The position numbers were made by a program, and so were the translations under genes. Below are positions 28,262 through 37,048 of a stretch of 51,448 nucleotides of DNA, one piece after another (the first letter of the stretch is position 1; each line of letters begins with the position of its first letter). Under the pieces are notes generated by a model that was not told the origin of the DNA, did not search any database, and saw nothing but the letters and a program-made list of their open reading frames with translations. Origin of the DNA: Oceanospirillaceae bacterium (lineage in GTDB: Bacteria > Pseudomonadota > Gammaproteobacteria > Pseudomonadales > Balneatricaceae); assembly GCA_016845445.1 (NCBI GenBank), contig JAERSU010000264.1, positions 1 through 51,448 of the forward strand, given 5' to 3'.

Positions 28262-28489
28262 TTAATTGGCCGCGTTATCGATTTCTGCGCGTAAAGCTTT
28301 TACCCGTTCTGGTATGGCATCAAGGGCTGCTTGCTTCTGCTCGGCAGTAAGAATAGGCCAGTTGCGAATTTCGTCCTGATGGCGGTAGCAGCCCTTACAA
28401 ACAGGTTGGCTATCAAATAAGCGACAGGTGCCCATGCAAGGTGAAGGGACGCTGTTATCTAATAGGCGTTGGCGTCTACGGCGAACCAT
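28262..28489 (-). CDS. DUF1289 family small protein
   Basis: This 75-aa protein belongs to DUF1289 (YdhL-like). The cysteine pattern SPCMGTC...VCKGCYRHQDEIRNW identifies the family, and a basic start (MVRRRRQRLL) precedes it. The four cysteines could hold a metal; the function is unknown. It ends 2 nt from the tcdA stop on the other strand. Confidence 0.87.
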   Translation of the reverse strand: MVRRRRQRLLDNSVPSPCMGTCRLFDSQPVCKGCYRHQDEIRNWPILTAEQKQAALDAIPERVKALRAEIDNAAN

Positions 28490-28640
28490 GTGTTATTCCT
28501 AATGATTCAGGCCTTTACTTAGGCCAGGGTTAAAAAGCCTGCATTATTATCTGTTTATTCATGTATAGCAATGGCAGAATAGGGTTTTGCTAGCAAAATG
28601 TACTTGCTATGTGACACGGCGAAGCGTTACAGGATAGGTA

Positions 28641-29822
28641 ATGACTCAGGTTGATTATGTTTTACACGGGCCCATGCCAACACTTGGTTTTGATGCCAAG
28701 GGGCGGGTGCTTGCTTGTAATCAAGCCTGGGTGTTTTTTACTGGTGTGCACGAAGAACACTGGTTGCAACTAACATGGGATACCATGCAAGCAGCCGATG
28801 AATTGATTGCCTGGCCGTCTATGTTGCAACAATCCGGCTACGAAGGCCAGCGCATCTATCTACAACCCAACCAAGGCCGCTCTTTACCTTGTTTGGTCAA
28901 TCTTTTTAAACACCCCCAGCCTGGCCATGTGGTCTACGTTGCTACGGCACAAGGACTAGCCAGCCTAATTCGTGAATTTGATCAGGACGTTTATGGTGCC
29001 TATGAGCAGGGACGTCACGCCAGCGAAGAAGACCTTACCCATCGTTTGGGGAATACTTTTACTAGCCTTAACCAACATACAGATACCCTAGCTAAGCAGG
29101 CCAAGATATTGCGCAAGATGTCTACGGGACTTGAGCAAACTGCAAAGGAAATGGGGGCGGATATCGATGCCAAAAAGCTGGTGAAAATGCAGTTTGTGGT
29201 GTCTCGTGCCAGTAGTATTTTAGCTGATGTTACCAATAGTGGCATGATCGAACCGGTAAAACGCATGCGTACCCAACTCGCGCAGGTGCAGCGGGAAGTG
29301 AGCAATAAACCTGCCTTTGCTAGTGGATCAAACGCCAAGCATCAACAGTTTTTACTCTTGCCTTTGTTACATGACTGTATTGATGCCAAGGTGTTTGCAA
29401 AAGTAACCCTAGGTATTGATTGCGATGCCGATCTAGAAATACAGGGTGTTTCGCGCAACCTGCTTATTCAGGTGATTAAACACATCATCAATAACAGTCT
29501 AGAAGCCATTCAAATGAACATTGAAGACACCCAAACCACTACTAATAAACAGGGCCATATTAAGATTAGCGTACGTTTGGAAAGGCTTGAGCAGGTTACT
29601 TGGTTGAACCTGAGCATTGATGATGACGGTTGCGGTATTGGCACTGCCCAAGTCAGTAATATTCTGGCTGCAGGTTATACCACCAAGGCGGGTCATAGCG
29701 GCAATGGGTTGCATTGGGTGGCCAATTATCTGCAGTCATTAGGTGGCAGTATTCATATCTCTCCGGTGGCTTCTCAAAAGGGCACTCGGGTAGCCATCAC
29801 CCTACCTATGGACGCTGGTTAA
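28641..29822 (+). CDS. PAS-containing sensor histidine kinase-like protein
   Basis: The 393-aa soluble protein has an N-terminal PAS-like domain (GPMPTLGFDAKGRVLACNQAWVFFTG, about residues 10-105), a helical region and a C-terminal GHKL ATPase domain: N box HIINNSLEAI (N284, N285), G1 DDDGCGIG (327-334) and G2 GHSGNGLHW (351-359). The helical region has no standard HELR or HDIRNP H box; the nearest candidate is H134 in THRLGNTFTSL. No membrane segment is visible, and no response regulator is adjacent. AGGATAGGT precedes the ATG. It is therefore an orphan cytoplasmic sensor; signal and partner are unknown. Confidence 0.75.
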   Translation: MTQVDYVLHGPMPTLGFDAKGRVLACNQAWVFFTGVHEEHWLQLTWDTMQAADELIAWPSMLQQSGYEGQRIYLQPNQGRSLPCLVNLFKHPQPGHVVYVATAQGLASLIREFDQDVYGAYEQGRHASEEDLTHRLGNTFTSLNQHTDTLAKQAKILRKMSTGLEQTAKEMGADIDAKKLVKMQFVVSRASSILADVTNSGMIEPVKRMRTQLAQVQREVSNKPAFASGSNAKHQQFLLLPLLHDCIDAKVFAKVTLGIDCDADLEIQGVSRNLLIQVIKHIINNSLEAIQMNIEDTQTTTNKQGHIKISVRLERLEQVTWLNLSIDDDGCGIGTAQVSNILAAGYTTKAGHSGNGLHWVANYLQSLGGSIHISPVASQKGTRVAITLPMDAG

Positions 29823-29892
29823 AGACCTTCTGGGCTGGTAGAATTGGCCAACTTTTTTCATCCGCACAAAGCTTAGCATCTAGACTGAGCCA

Positions 29893-30441
29893 GTGGCTAA
29901 TATTGAGAAGTATCCTTTGCAGTCAAATCGTTTTGTTTCAAACCTAGTTTGGTTATGGGGAAGCCTAGGAGTTATTGGCCTTCTGTCTTTCTCTGTTTAT
30001 CGTTTAGCGCCTATAGCCTGGAGCTTTTTCGATTACCCTTTGCAATGGTGGCATTGGCTTTGTTGGTTTTTGTGGATCATTTTCATGGCTTATAGTGAGG
30101 GCTATAAAGGCTTTCAATTGGCTTTTTCGCCCCGCGTAGCGGCGCGCTTACTGTGGCTGGCGAAAAACCCAAATCCGCGTTTATTGGCATTGGCGCCCTT
30201 ATATGCCATGGGCTTTGTTTACGCTTCTCGTCGGCGCAAACTGGTCAGCTATGCCATCCTCATCATGGTGTTAATATTCATCACTGTGGCGGAATTTCTG
30301 CCGTCCCCTTGGCGGGCACTGATCGATGCTGGCGTTGTGGTTGGCTTAAGCTGGGGCAGCTTGTCTACCTTGTGGTATATTTTGCGTGTATATCAACATG
30401 AAATTGAATTAACTGAGCCGGAGTTACCGGACCAAGGATAA
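29893..30441 (+). CDS. Uncharacterised four-helix membrane protein
   Basis: I do not recognise this family. The 182-aa product probably starts at GTG (29893). It has about four hydrophobic segments: near residues 16-38, 45-65, 118-138 and 142-162. A conserved-looking stretch EGYKGFQLAFSPRVAARLLWLAKNP sits between the second and third. It starts 71 nt after the sensor gene and its stop is 3 nt before the EamA transporter, so the two membrane proteins are probably co-transcribed. The codon use looks like the neighbours, so there is no sign of recent transfer. Confidence 0.75.
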   Translation: MANIEKYPLQSNRFVSNLVWLWGSLGVIGLLSFSVYRLAPIAWSFFDYPLQWWHWLCWFLWIIFMAYSEGYKGFQLAFSPRVAARLLWLAKNPNPRLLALAPLYAMGFVYASRRRKLVSYAILIMVLIFITVAEFLPSPWRALIDAGVVVGLSWGSLSTLWYILRVYQHEIELTEPELPDQG

Positions 30442-30444
30442 ACC

Positions 30445-31299
30445 ATGCAAGCTGTGCTGTGGATGATGGGCGCCATCTTCTCATTTTGCCTAATGGCTGT
30501 GGGTGCTAGAGAACTCAGTGGACAGCTAGATACCTTCGAGGTATTAACCCTACGTGGTTTGGTAGGCCTGATCATTGTTATGGCCATCATCTACTGGCGC
30601 CGGCAACCAGAGCTATTTGTTACCCAGCGCACCAAAACTCATTTATTACGCAATCTGTTCCATTTTTATGGCCAAGCAAGTTGGTTTTTTGCCTTAGGCA
30701 TGATTCCTCTAGCGCAGGTGTTTGCTATCGAGTTTACTGTGCCTTTATGGGTCTTGTTTTTGTCGGCTTTGTTTCTGGCAGAAAACATAACCTGGCGTAA
30801 GACGGTGGCCATAACTATGGGTATGGCTGGTGTGTGGGTGGTGGTTAGACCCGAAAGCCAAGGCCTAAGTGGTGGTATGTTGGTGATGCTGTTCGGCGCC
30901 ATCGGTTTTGCGGTGGCGGTGATTTTCAACAAACGTTTGGTGTCCAGTGAACATCCATTAACCATCGTTTTTTACATGACTCTCATGCAAATTCCCATCA
31001 GCGCTATGCTCACAGGTGGTGATTGGACTATGCCTAGTTTCATGGGCTGGGTATGGATTGTCATCGTTGGCGTACTGGGCATTAGCGCCCATTACTGTTC
31101 TTCTAAAGCCATGCAAACAGCTGAAGTAAGTAGCATCATGGCCATGGACTTCCTGCGCCTACCACTGGTGGCTATGCTAGGTATGCTGATTTACGCTGAA
31201 GTGTTTGACTGGTGGGTTGTACTCGGTGGTGGTTTGATGATTGTGGGTAACATGATCGGTCAGAATGTATGGCGCAAAAGGCGCCAGGTATCAACTTAA
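30445..31299 (+). CDS. EamA/DMT-family transporter
   Basis: This is an inner-membrane permease of the drug/metabolite transporter superfamily. The 284-aa product has about ten hydrophobic segments in two EamA repeats, with the first repeat ending in the KTVAITMGMAGVWVVVRPES segment and the second in DWWVVLGGGLMIVGNMIGQ. The substrate cannot be told from sequence. AAGGATAA lies before the ATG, which is 3 nt after the upstream membrane protein. Its stop overlaps the end of the methyltransferase gene on the other strand by 4 nt. Confidence 0.88.
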   Translation: MQAVLWMMGAIFSFCLMAVGARELSGQLDTFEVLTLRGLVGLIIVMAIIYWRRQPELFVTQRTKTHLLRNLFHFYGQASWFFALGMIPLAQVFAIEFTVPLWVLFLSALFLAENITWRKTVAITMGMAGVWVVVRPESQGLSGGMLVMLFGAIGFAVAVIFNKRLVSSEHPLTIVFYMTLMQIPISAMLTGGDWTMPSFMGWVWIVIVGVLGISAHYCSSKAMQTAEVSSIMAMDFLRLPLVAMLGMLIYAEVFDWWVVLGGGLMIVGNMIGQNVWRKRRQVST

Positions 31300-32084
31300 G
31301 CCGACTTTACAAGTAGGGCCCGACGTACTTCAAGCCTACCGGCTTGTAAGTTAGCCATGATATTGGCGCTCATTTTACCAGCTGCGCTGCCAAGGGCTAA
31401 ACGGGCATTTAATGGCGACGCTGGTGTTGCCCGCGCAGCACGGGCTTTATTTATCCAAAGCAAACTTTGTTGCGTTTCATTTTCACATTGGCTTAATTGC
31501 CATCCAGATGTAGCGCAATCAGCAAGGAATTGCGCCCATGTTTGCAGATGGCTATGGCCTAACTTGTCAGCCCAGGGGGTAGGGTAGAGTACTTCTTCTG
31601 GCTTGCTATTGGGGGTCAAATAGACTTCATGAAGGAGTAGATGACCATGGGCGCTAACCACCCTTGCAGCTTCTGCTAGTACCTGCTGTTTGTCAGCAAT
31701 GGCCATCATAGCATGTTGGCTCAGGACAAAATCAAAGCTGTGCTTGGCAAAGGGAAGCTTGAGGCTATTGGCAACCACGTAATGACAGGCGGGTTGTGGT
31801 TGTAAATGTTGGTTGAGTAACTGCCCGGCAGCAATATAATCACTATTAAGATCGCTGACGGTCATTTGGCATGCATAATGGGTGGCCAACAAGCGTGCGC
31901 AGCCACCCAAACCACCCCCCATATCTAAGCCATTGGTGGCCCCCGCGGGGAGCCAGCGTAATAACTCTTTAGTGGCTGCTAAGCCACCGATATGCAGTTG
32001 ATCCAGGGCAGCAAAATCGTGGCTTTGCCAGCCATCAGCAGGTGGCTGCGCCAATATTGATGTAAGCTGCTCAAGTAGACTCAT
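31296..32084 (-). CDS. SAM-dependent class I methyltransferase
   Basis: The 262-aa product has a Rossmann methyltransferase core: motif I GLDMGGGLGGCARLLA at about residue 50, an acidic SAM-contacting SDLNSDYI, ANSLKLPFAKHSFDFVLSQHAMMAI (motifs II-III) and a post-core HEVYLTP segment. The preceding DQLHIGGLAATKELL resembles the lead-in of sarcosine/dimethylglycine-type N-methyltransferases, but the acceptor is unknown. It begins 2 nt after the acetoacetyl-CoA synthetase gene ends, so it is the last cistron of the liu transcript, an unexpected partner for leucine catabolism. Confidence 0.82.
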   Translation of the reverse strand: MSLLEQLTSILAQPPADGWQSHDFAALDQLHIGGLAATKELLRWLPAGATNGLDMGGGLGGCARLLATHYACQMTVSDLNSDYIAAGQLLNQHLQPQPACHYVVANSLKLPFAKHSFDFVLSQHAMMAIADKQQVLAEAARVVSAHGHLLLHEVYLTPNSKPEEVLYPTPWADKLGHSHLQTWAQFLADCATSGWQLSQCENETQQSLLWINKARAARATPASPLNARLALGSAAGKMSANIMANLQAGRLEVRRALLVKSA

Positions 32085-32086
32085 GC

Positions 32087-34051
32087 TTAGCTTTGCAGTG
32101 CTTCCAGGTTAGCAAACAAATCCAATGCTTGTGGATTCGCTAGAGCATCCTTGTTCTTCACTTCCTCACCGTGAATCACCTTGCGCACCGCCAATTCGAC
32201 AATCTTGCCACTAATGGTGCGTGGGATATCAGCAACTTGAATGACCTTGGCCGGCACGTGCCGCGGGGTTGTATTAGCGCGAATCTGCTGTTTAATCTTA
32301 GTAATCAGTTCGTCATGCAAGACAACCCCAGGCTTTAAGGTAACAAACAGAATAACGCGCACATCATCTTGCCAGTTTTGGCCTACAACGATGCTTTCTT
32401 GCACGCCTTCAACGGCTTCCACTTGGCGGTAGATTTCGGCTGTACCTATGCGCACACCACCAGGGTTTAGTACGGCATCTGAACGGCCGTGGATTATGAC
32501 ACCGCCTTGCGCGGTAATTTCACCATAGTCGCCATGGGCCCAGATATTGGCAAACTGATCAAAGTAAGCATCATGGTACTTACGGCCATCGGCGTCGTCC
32601 CAGAAATAGATAGGCATGGATGGGAAAGGTTTACTACAGACAAGTTCGCCTTTTTCTTTCACTATGGCCCTGCCTTCATCGTCATAAATTTCCACTGCCA
32701 TGCCAAGGCCTGCACACTGCAGTTGGCCACGGTAAACGGGCAAAATAGGGCAACCTAGGGCAAAGCAAGAGATGATGTCGGTGCCACCAGAGATGGAAGC
32801 TAATAGTACGTCAGATTTGATGTCACGGTAGACATAGTCAAAGCTTTCGTGAGCAAGTGGAGACCCGGTAGACATGATGGCGCGCAGGTTACTTAGATCA
32901 TGGCTTTCAGCGGGCTTGATACCCGCTTTTTCCAGGGCAGCAATGTACTTGGCACTGGTGCCAAATAGGCTGATTTTTTCCTCTTCGGCAATATCCATCA
33001 TGATGACTGGTGTTTTAAAGGGCGAACCGTCATACAGCAGCACGGTACAACCAACAGCTAGGCCACTTACCAACCAATTCCACATCATCCAACCGCAGGT
33101 GGTGTAGTAGAAGAGCACGTCGTCACGCTTAACGTCAGTGTGCAGAATGTGCTCTTTGAGGTGTTGTAGTAAGGTGCCACCAATGCTATGCACGATGCAC
33201 TTGGGCACGCCAGTGGTACCTGAGGAGTACATGATGTACAAAGGATCAGCGAAGTTCATGGGGGTGAATTGCACGTCCGTGGCACTGGTGTCTACAAAGT
33301 CATTTTGGTGGATAGCCTTACCTGGCACACTTTGTTCTAACACAGTCAAGTCAGCCTGCTGACTGATGTGGTCACAGACAATGATCTTTTCAATGCTATC
33401 AAGCTGCGCGGCAATACCGGCGACGCGCTCCAAGGAATTCAAAGTCTTACCATTGTAGAAATAGCCGTCGGTGGTGAACAGAATGCGTGGCTTAATCTGG
33501 CCAAAGCGATCCAGTACGCCATTGATGCCAAAGTCAGGTGAGCAGGAACTCCAAACAGCTCCTAGGCTGGTGGCGGAAAGCATGGCAACCACGGTATCAA
33601 TGACATTAGGCATAAAGCCGGCAATACGGTCACCAGCTTTAATGCCGTGCTGACGTAGGGCGCTGCTTAGCTGGGCTACGCGCTGGTATAGTTCAGCGTA
33701 GGTGAGGCTTTGACGAGCACCGTCTTCGCCACGAAACACCAAGGCAGTGTTGTCGTCACGGTGCTTTAAAAGGTTTTCAGCAAAGTTGATTTTGCTGCCA
33801 GCGAACCACTGAGCACCAGGCATTTTATTACTATCAAGCAATGGCTCGTTGGCGCTTGTGCTACTAATCACGCCACCTAGTTGCCAAATCTCTTGCCAAA
33901 AGCCAGCAATGTCAGCCACACTCCAGCGATGCAGATCAGCGTAACTCTGCATATTGAGCTGATGCTTGGCGTTCATGGCCTGCATAAACTGCTGCATGTT
34001 GCTATTGGTAATGCGTTGTTGGCTTGGTGTCCATAAAGGAGATTGTGACAT
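32087..34051 (-). CDS. Acetoacetyl-CoA synthetase
   Basis: This ATP-dependent ligase activates acetoacetate, the product of HMG-CoA lyase, to acetoacetyl-CoA for thiolysis. The 654-aa product has the length and motifs of the family: [27 protein letters not shown], the P-loop [23 protein letters not shown] in the specificity region, [33 protein letters not shown] and the catalytic lysine near [15 protein letters not shown]. It follows liuE by 98 nt on the same strand. This makes the leucine branch end in acetyl-CoA without succinyl-CoA-dependent CoA transfer. Confidence 0.93.
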   Translation of the reverse strand: MSQSPLWTPSQQRITNSNMQQFMQAMNAKHQLNMQSYADLHRWSVADIAGFWQEIWQLGGVISSTSANEPLLDSNKMPGAQWFAGSKINFAENLLKHRDDNTALVFRGEDGARQSLTYAELYQRVAQLSSALRQHGIKAGDRIAGFMPNVIDTVVAMLSATSLGAVWSSCSPDFGINGVLDRFGQIKPRILFTTDGYFYNGKTLNSLERVAGIAAQLDSIEKIIVCDHISQQADLTVLEQSVPGKAIHQNDFVDTSATDVQFTPMNFADPLYIMYSSGTTGVPKCIVHSIGGTLLQHLKEHILHTDVKRDDVLFYYTTCGWMMWNWLVSGLAVGCTVLLYDGSPFKTPVIMMDIAEEEKISLFGTSAKYIAALEKAGIKPAESHDLSNLRAIMSTGSPLAHESFDYVYRDIKSDVLLASISGGTDIISCFALGCPILPVYRGQLQCAGLGMAVEIYDDEGRAIVKEKGELVCSKPFPSMPIYFWDDADGRKYHDAYFDQFANIWAHGDYGEITAQGGVIIHGRSDAVLNPGGVRIGTAEIYRQVEAVEGVQESIVVGQNWQDDVRVILFVTLKPGVVLHDELITKIKQQIRANTTPRHVPAKVIQVADIPRTISGKIVELAVRKVIHGEEVKNKDALANPQALDLFANLEALQS

Positions 34052-34149
34052 AGTGTTAAACCTTGTTGTGCATGGTGGCTATATTTAAACCGCAAGCGCA
34101 AAATAAATTTTGATATTAAACGACGTTAAGTTTTGATTTTTCGTCAGTG

Positions 34150-35049
34150 CTAGGCCTTGCAAGCAATGCCAACCTTAGCCCCATTCACGCGGCCTAATAG
34201 ATCGCTAACATCTTGACCGACCTTAACTAAACGATCGAGTTGGACACCCGTATCTATGCCCAAACCATTGAGCATATATACCAAGTCTTCGGTGGCGACA
34301 TTGCCACTGGCTCCCTTGGCATAGGGGCAGCCACCTAAACCGGCAACAGAACTGTCAAAACTAGCAACACCCGCTTGAAGCATAGCAAAGATATTGGTTA
34401 ATGCTTGGCCATAGGTATCATGGCAATGGCCAGCTAGGTATTCGACGGCGACATAGTTGGTGACTGCCTCCAACATAGCCATAGTTCGACCCGGGGTGGC
34501 GGTACCAATGGTATCGCCAAGGGATACTTCGTAGCAGCCCATTTGCATTAGGGCATCACTCACTTCAGCTACTTTAGTCGGGGCCACGGCACCTTCATAA
34601 GGGCAGTCAACCACGGCTGAAACATAACCACGGACACGTAGGCCTGCTGCTAGGGCAGCCTTGGCCACGGGTTCGAAACGCGCAAGACCTTCTGCTATGG
34701 AGCAATTGGTATTGCGCTGGCTAAAACTTTCACTGGCAGCACCGAATACGGCTACTTCATTTACCCCAGCTTGCAATGCGCGTTCTAAGCCTTGCATATT
34801 AGGCGTGAGGGCACTGTAGTTGACATGACTATGGCGGGTAATGAGGCGTAGAACTTCTGCACTATTGGCCATTTGTGGCACCCATTTGGGATGCACAAAG
34901 GCGGCCGCTTCGATATTGCACAGGCCGGCAGCGGCTAAGCGATCGATCAAATTGGCTTTCAATGCCGCTGACAGCATGGCGCCGGGTTCATTTTGTAGGC
35001 CATCTCGGGGACCTACTTCGACGATACGCACCCTTTTTGGTAAATACAT
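34150..35049 (-). CDS. liuE: Hydroxymethylglutaryl-CoA lyase
   Basis: This TIM-barrel enzyme cleaves HMG-CoA to acetyl-CoA and acetoacetate, the last step of the leucine branch. The 299-aa product has VEVGPRDGLQNE at residues 11-22, the metal-binding HCHDTYGQALTN in the last third, and the signature GLGGCPYAKGASGNVATEDLVYML containing the active-site cysteine. It lies 2 nt after liuD and ends 98 nt before the acetoacetyl-CoA synthetase gene. Confidence 0.96.
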   Translation of the reverse strand: MYLPKRVRIVEVGPRDGLQNEPGAMLSAALKANLIDRLAAAGLCNIEAAAFVHPKWVPQMANSAEVLRLITRHSHVNYSALTPNMQGLERALQAGVNEVAVFGAASESFSQRNTNCSIAEGLARFEPVAKAALAAGLRVRGYVSAVVDCPYEGAVAPTKVAEVSDALMQMGCYEVSLGDTIGTATPGRTMAMLEAVTNYVAVEYLAGHCHDTYGQALTNIFAMLQAGVASFDSSVAGLGGCPYAKGASGNVATEDLVYMLNGLGIDTGVQLDRLVKVGQDVSDLLGRVNGAKVGIACKA

Positions 35050-35051
35050 GA

Positions 35052-37031
35052 TTAGGCTTCCTCCACTTCCAAATGCAGTAGTTGCGCATCTGCAGCAACC
35101 AGATCACCCACTTGGTAATAGATTTCGGTCACCGTACCCGCGCTTGGGGCATAGATAGTATGCTCCATCTTCATGGCTTCGACTACCAGTAAGGCATCGC
35201 CTGCGGCGACTTGTTGACCAGCATCTACCATACAGGCTATGAGGCAACCGTTCATAGGCGCAATGATATCACCGTCATTACCGCTGGCTCCTTGGTTATA
35301 GTCATCCACACTGGCCGTACGTAGCTGCACTTCAACCTTGCCCGCTGCGGTAAACAGGGTAAGGGTTTTGTTGTGCTTAAAGAAGCTAGCGTAGGTGGTT
35401 TCACCGTTAAGGTTAAGGGTTAGCTGGTTGCCATTTCGTTGGCCGCTAAACTCGAGGCTGGTTTGTGTTTCTGTGGGTCCGGCTTTAGCCGGACATGTCA
35501 GCCTAAAGGCCGACCCACAAAGGCCTTTATGCACAGTTAAATCTAAGTCTTGCTCAGCTAGAGTAATTGGCAACTGCACAGTGGCAGCCTGATTCAAACG
35601 TAGGCCAGCTCTTGCTTGCTCTGGGCTTAGGGCCAAGGCTGTTAGCGCCAAGCTGACGTCATCGCTCACACTAGCAGGCACTAGCAAGGTGTCCTGATGC
35701 TGATCGATGATACCTGTGTGTAGGTTAGCCTTGGCAAAATCCTCATTGGTCGCCAAACGACGCAAGAAGTCGATGTTGGTGCTAATGCCTTGCAGGTGAT
35801 AATCTGCCAAGCTGCGGTCTAATTTGGCCAAGGCTTGCTCACGATCTTCAGCATATACAATAAGCTTGGCAATCATAGGGTCATAGAAGGGGCTGATGGC
35901 ATCGCCTTCTAATACACCCGTATCGACGCGTACGCTTGCACTTGCCTGTGGCTGGCGTAAATAGGTGATGCTACCGGTAGACGGTTGGAAATCCTGCAGC
36001 GGGTCCTCAGCGTAGATACGGGCTTCACAGGCATGGCCTTGGAGCGATATTTGTTGCTGTAGTAAAGGTAGTGATTGACCTGAGGCGACTTTTAGTTGCC
36101 AGGCCACCAAATCTTGGCCGGTTACCATCTCAGTGACTGGGTGCTCTACCTGCAGGCGAGTATTCATTTCCATAAAGTAATAGCTACCATCTCTATCAAG
36201 TAGGAATTCCACGGTACCGGCACCGACGTATGCGATGGCCTTGGCTGCAGCAACGGCAGATTCCCCCATGGCTTGACGCAATGCATCGGATAGACCAGGT
36301 GCTGGGGCTTCTTCGATGACCTTTTGATGGCGACGTTGGGCAGAACAGTCACGATCTCCTAAATACACACCATTACCGTGACGGTCACAGAATACCTGCA
36401 CTTCCACATGGCGTGGCGCCACCAGGTAGCGTTCTAACAGTACGTCTGGGTTGGCAAAGCTAGCTTTACCTTCACGTTGCGCGCCTGCTAGTTGGGTTTT
36501 AAATTCGCCGCTGTGTTCGACCACACGCATGCCTTTGCCGCCGCCACCAGCAACGGCTTTGATGAGTAGGGGGTAGCCCATGTCATCTGCCTGTTGTTGC
36601 AGGAAGTCAGCATCTTGGTTGTCACCGTGATAGCCAGGTACCAAAGGAATACCGGCATTTTGCATGATCAGCTTGGCAGCACTCTTGCTACCCATTTGCT
36701 CAATGGCTGGCGCATCAGGGCCAATAAAGGCGATGCCTTCGGCCTGACAGGCAGATACAAAGTCGGCATTTTCGGATAAGAAACCATAGCCTGGGTGAAT
36801 GGCTTCGGCACCGGCCTGTTTGGCAATGGTAAGGATCTTGTCGGCGCGTAGATAACTATCAGCTGCCGCTGCACCACCAAGGTGCCAGGCTTCGTCTGCT
36901 TGTTTGACGTGCAAGGCATTAGCATCGGCGTCAGAGTAGACAGCAATGGTACGCATACCCATATCACGGGCAGTACGAATCACGCGGCAGGCGATTTCGC
37001 CACGGTTAGCAATCAATACAGATTTTAACAT
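35052..37031 (-). CDS. liuD: Methylcrotonoyl-CoA carboxylase, biotin-containing alpha subunit
   Basis: This subunit carries the biotin carboxylase and biotin carrier domains of 3-methylcrotonoyl-CoA carboxylase. The 659-aa product has the biotin carboxylase start SVLIANRGEIACRVIRTARDMG, the ATP-grasp glycine loop AGGGGKGMRVV, the active-site EMNTRLQVEHPVTE, a middle BT-type region and the biotinyl domain with K621 in VEAMKMEHT. Residues 505-520 (CGSAFRLTCPAKAGPT) in the middle region are encoded by a 48-bp palindromic repeat, in frame. GGAG lies 9 nt before the ATG. The partner is liuB. Confidence 0.96.
   Translation of the reverse strand: MLKSVLIANRGEIACRVIRTARDMGMRTIAVYSDADANALHVKQADEAWHLGGAAAADSYLRADKILTIAKQAGAEAIHPGYGFLSENADFVSACQAEGIAFIGPDAPAIEQMGSKSAAKLIMQNAGIPLVPGYHGDNQDADFLQQQADDMGYPLLIKAVAGGGGKGMRVVEHSGEFKTQLAGAQREGKASFANPDVLLERYLVAPRHVEVQVFCDRHGNGVYLGDRDCSAQRRHQKVIEEAPAPGLSDALRQAMGESAVAAAKAIAYVGAGTVEFLLDRDGSYYFMEMNTRLQVEHPVTEMVTGQDLVAWQLKVASGQSLPLLQQQISLQGHACEARIYAEDPLQDFQPSTGSITYLRQPQASASVRVDTGVLEGDAISPFYDPMIAKLIVYAEDREQALAKLDRSLADYHLQGISTNIDFLRRLATNEDFAKANLHTGIIDQHQDTLLVPASVSDDVSLALTALALSPEQARAGLRLNQAATVQLPITLAEQDLDLTVHKGLCGSAFRLTCPAKAGPTETQTSLEFSGQRNGNQLTLNLNGETTYASFFKHNKTLTLFTAAGKVEVQLRTASVDDYNQGASGNDGDIIAPMNGCLIACMVDAGQQVAAGDALLVVEAMKMEHTIYAPSAGTVTEIYYQVGDLVAADAQLLHLEVEEA
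35472..35519. repeat. Palindromic repeat, family (c), inserted in frame within liuD
   Basis: The 48-bp element has perfect 8-bp ends TGTGGGTC/GACCCACA and a perfect centre GACATGTC, with 40 of 48 bases palindromic overall. It covers exactly codons 505-520 of liuD, starting and ending on codon boundaries. Relatives lie between nqrM and sthA (7392-7438 and 7455-7503). Confidence 0.85.
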
Positions 37032-37048
37032 GTTTAAAGACTCCGAAA

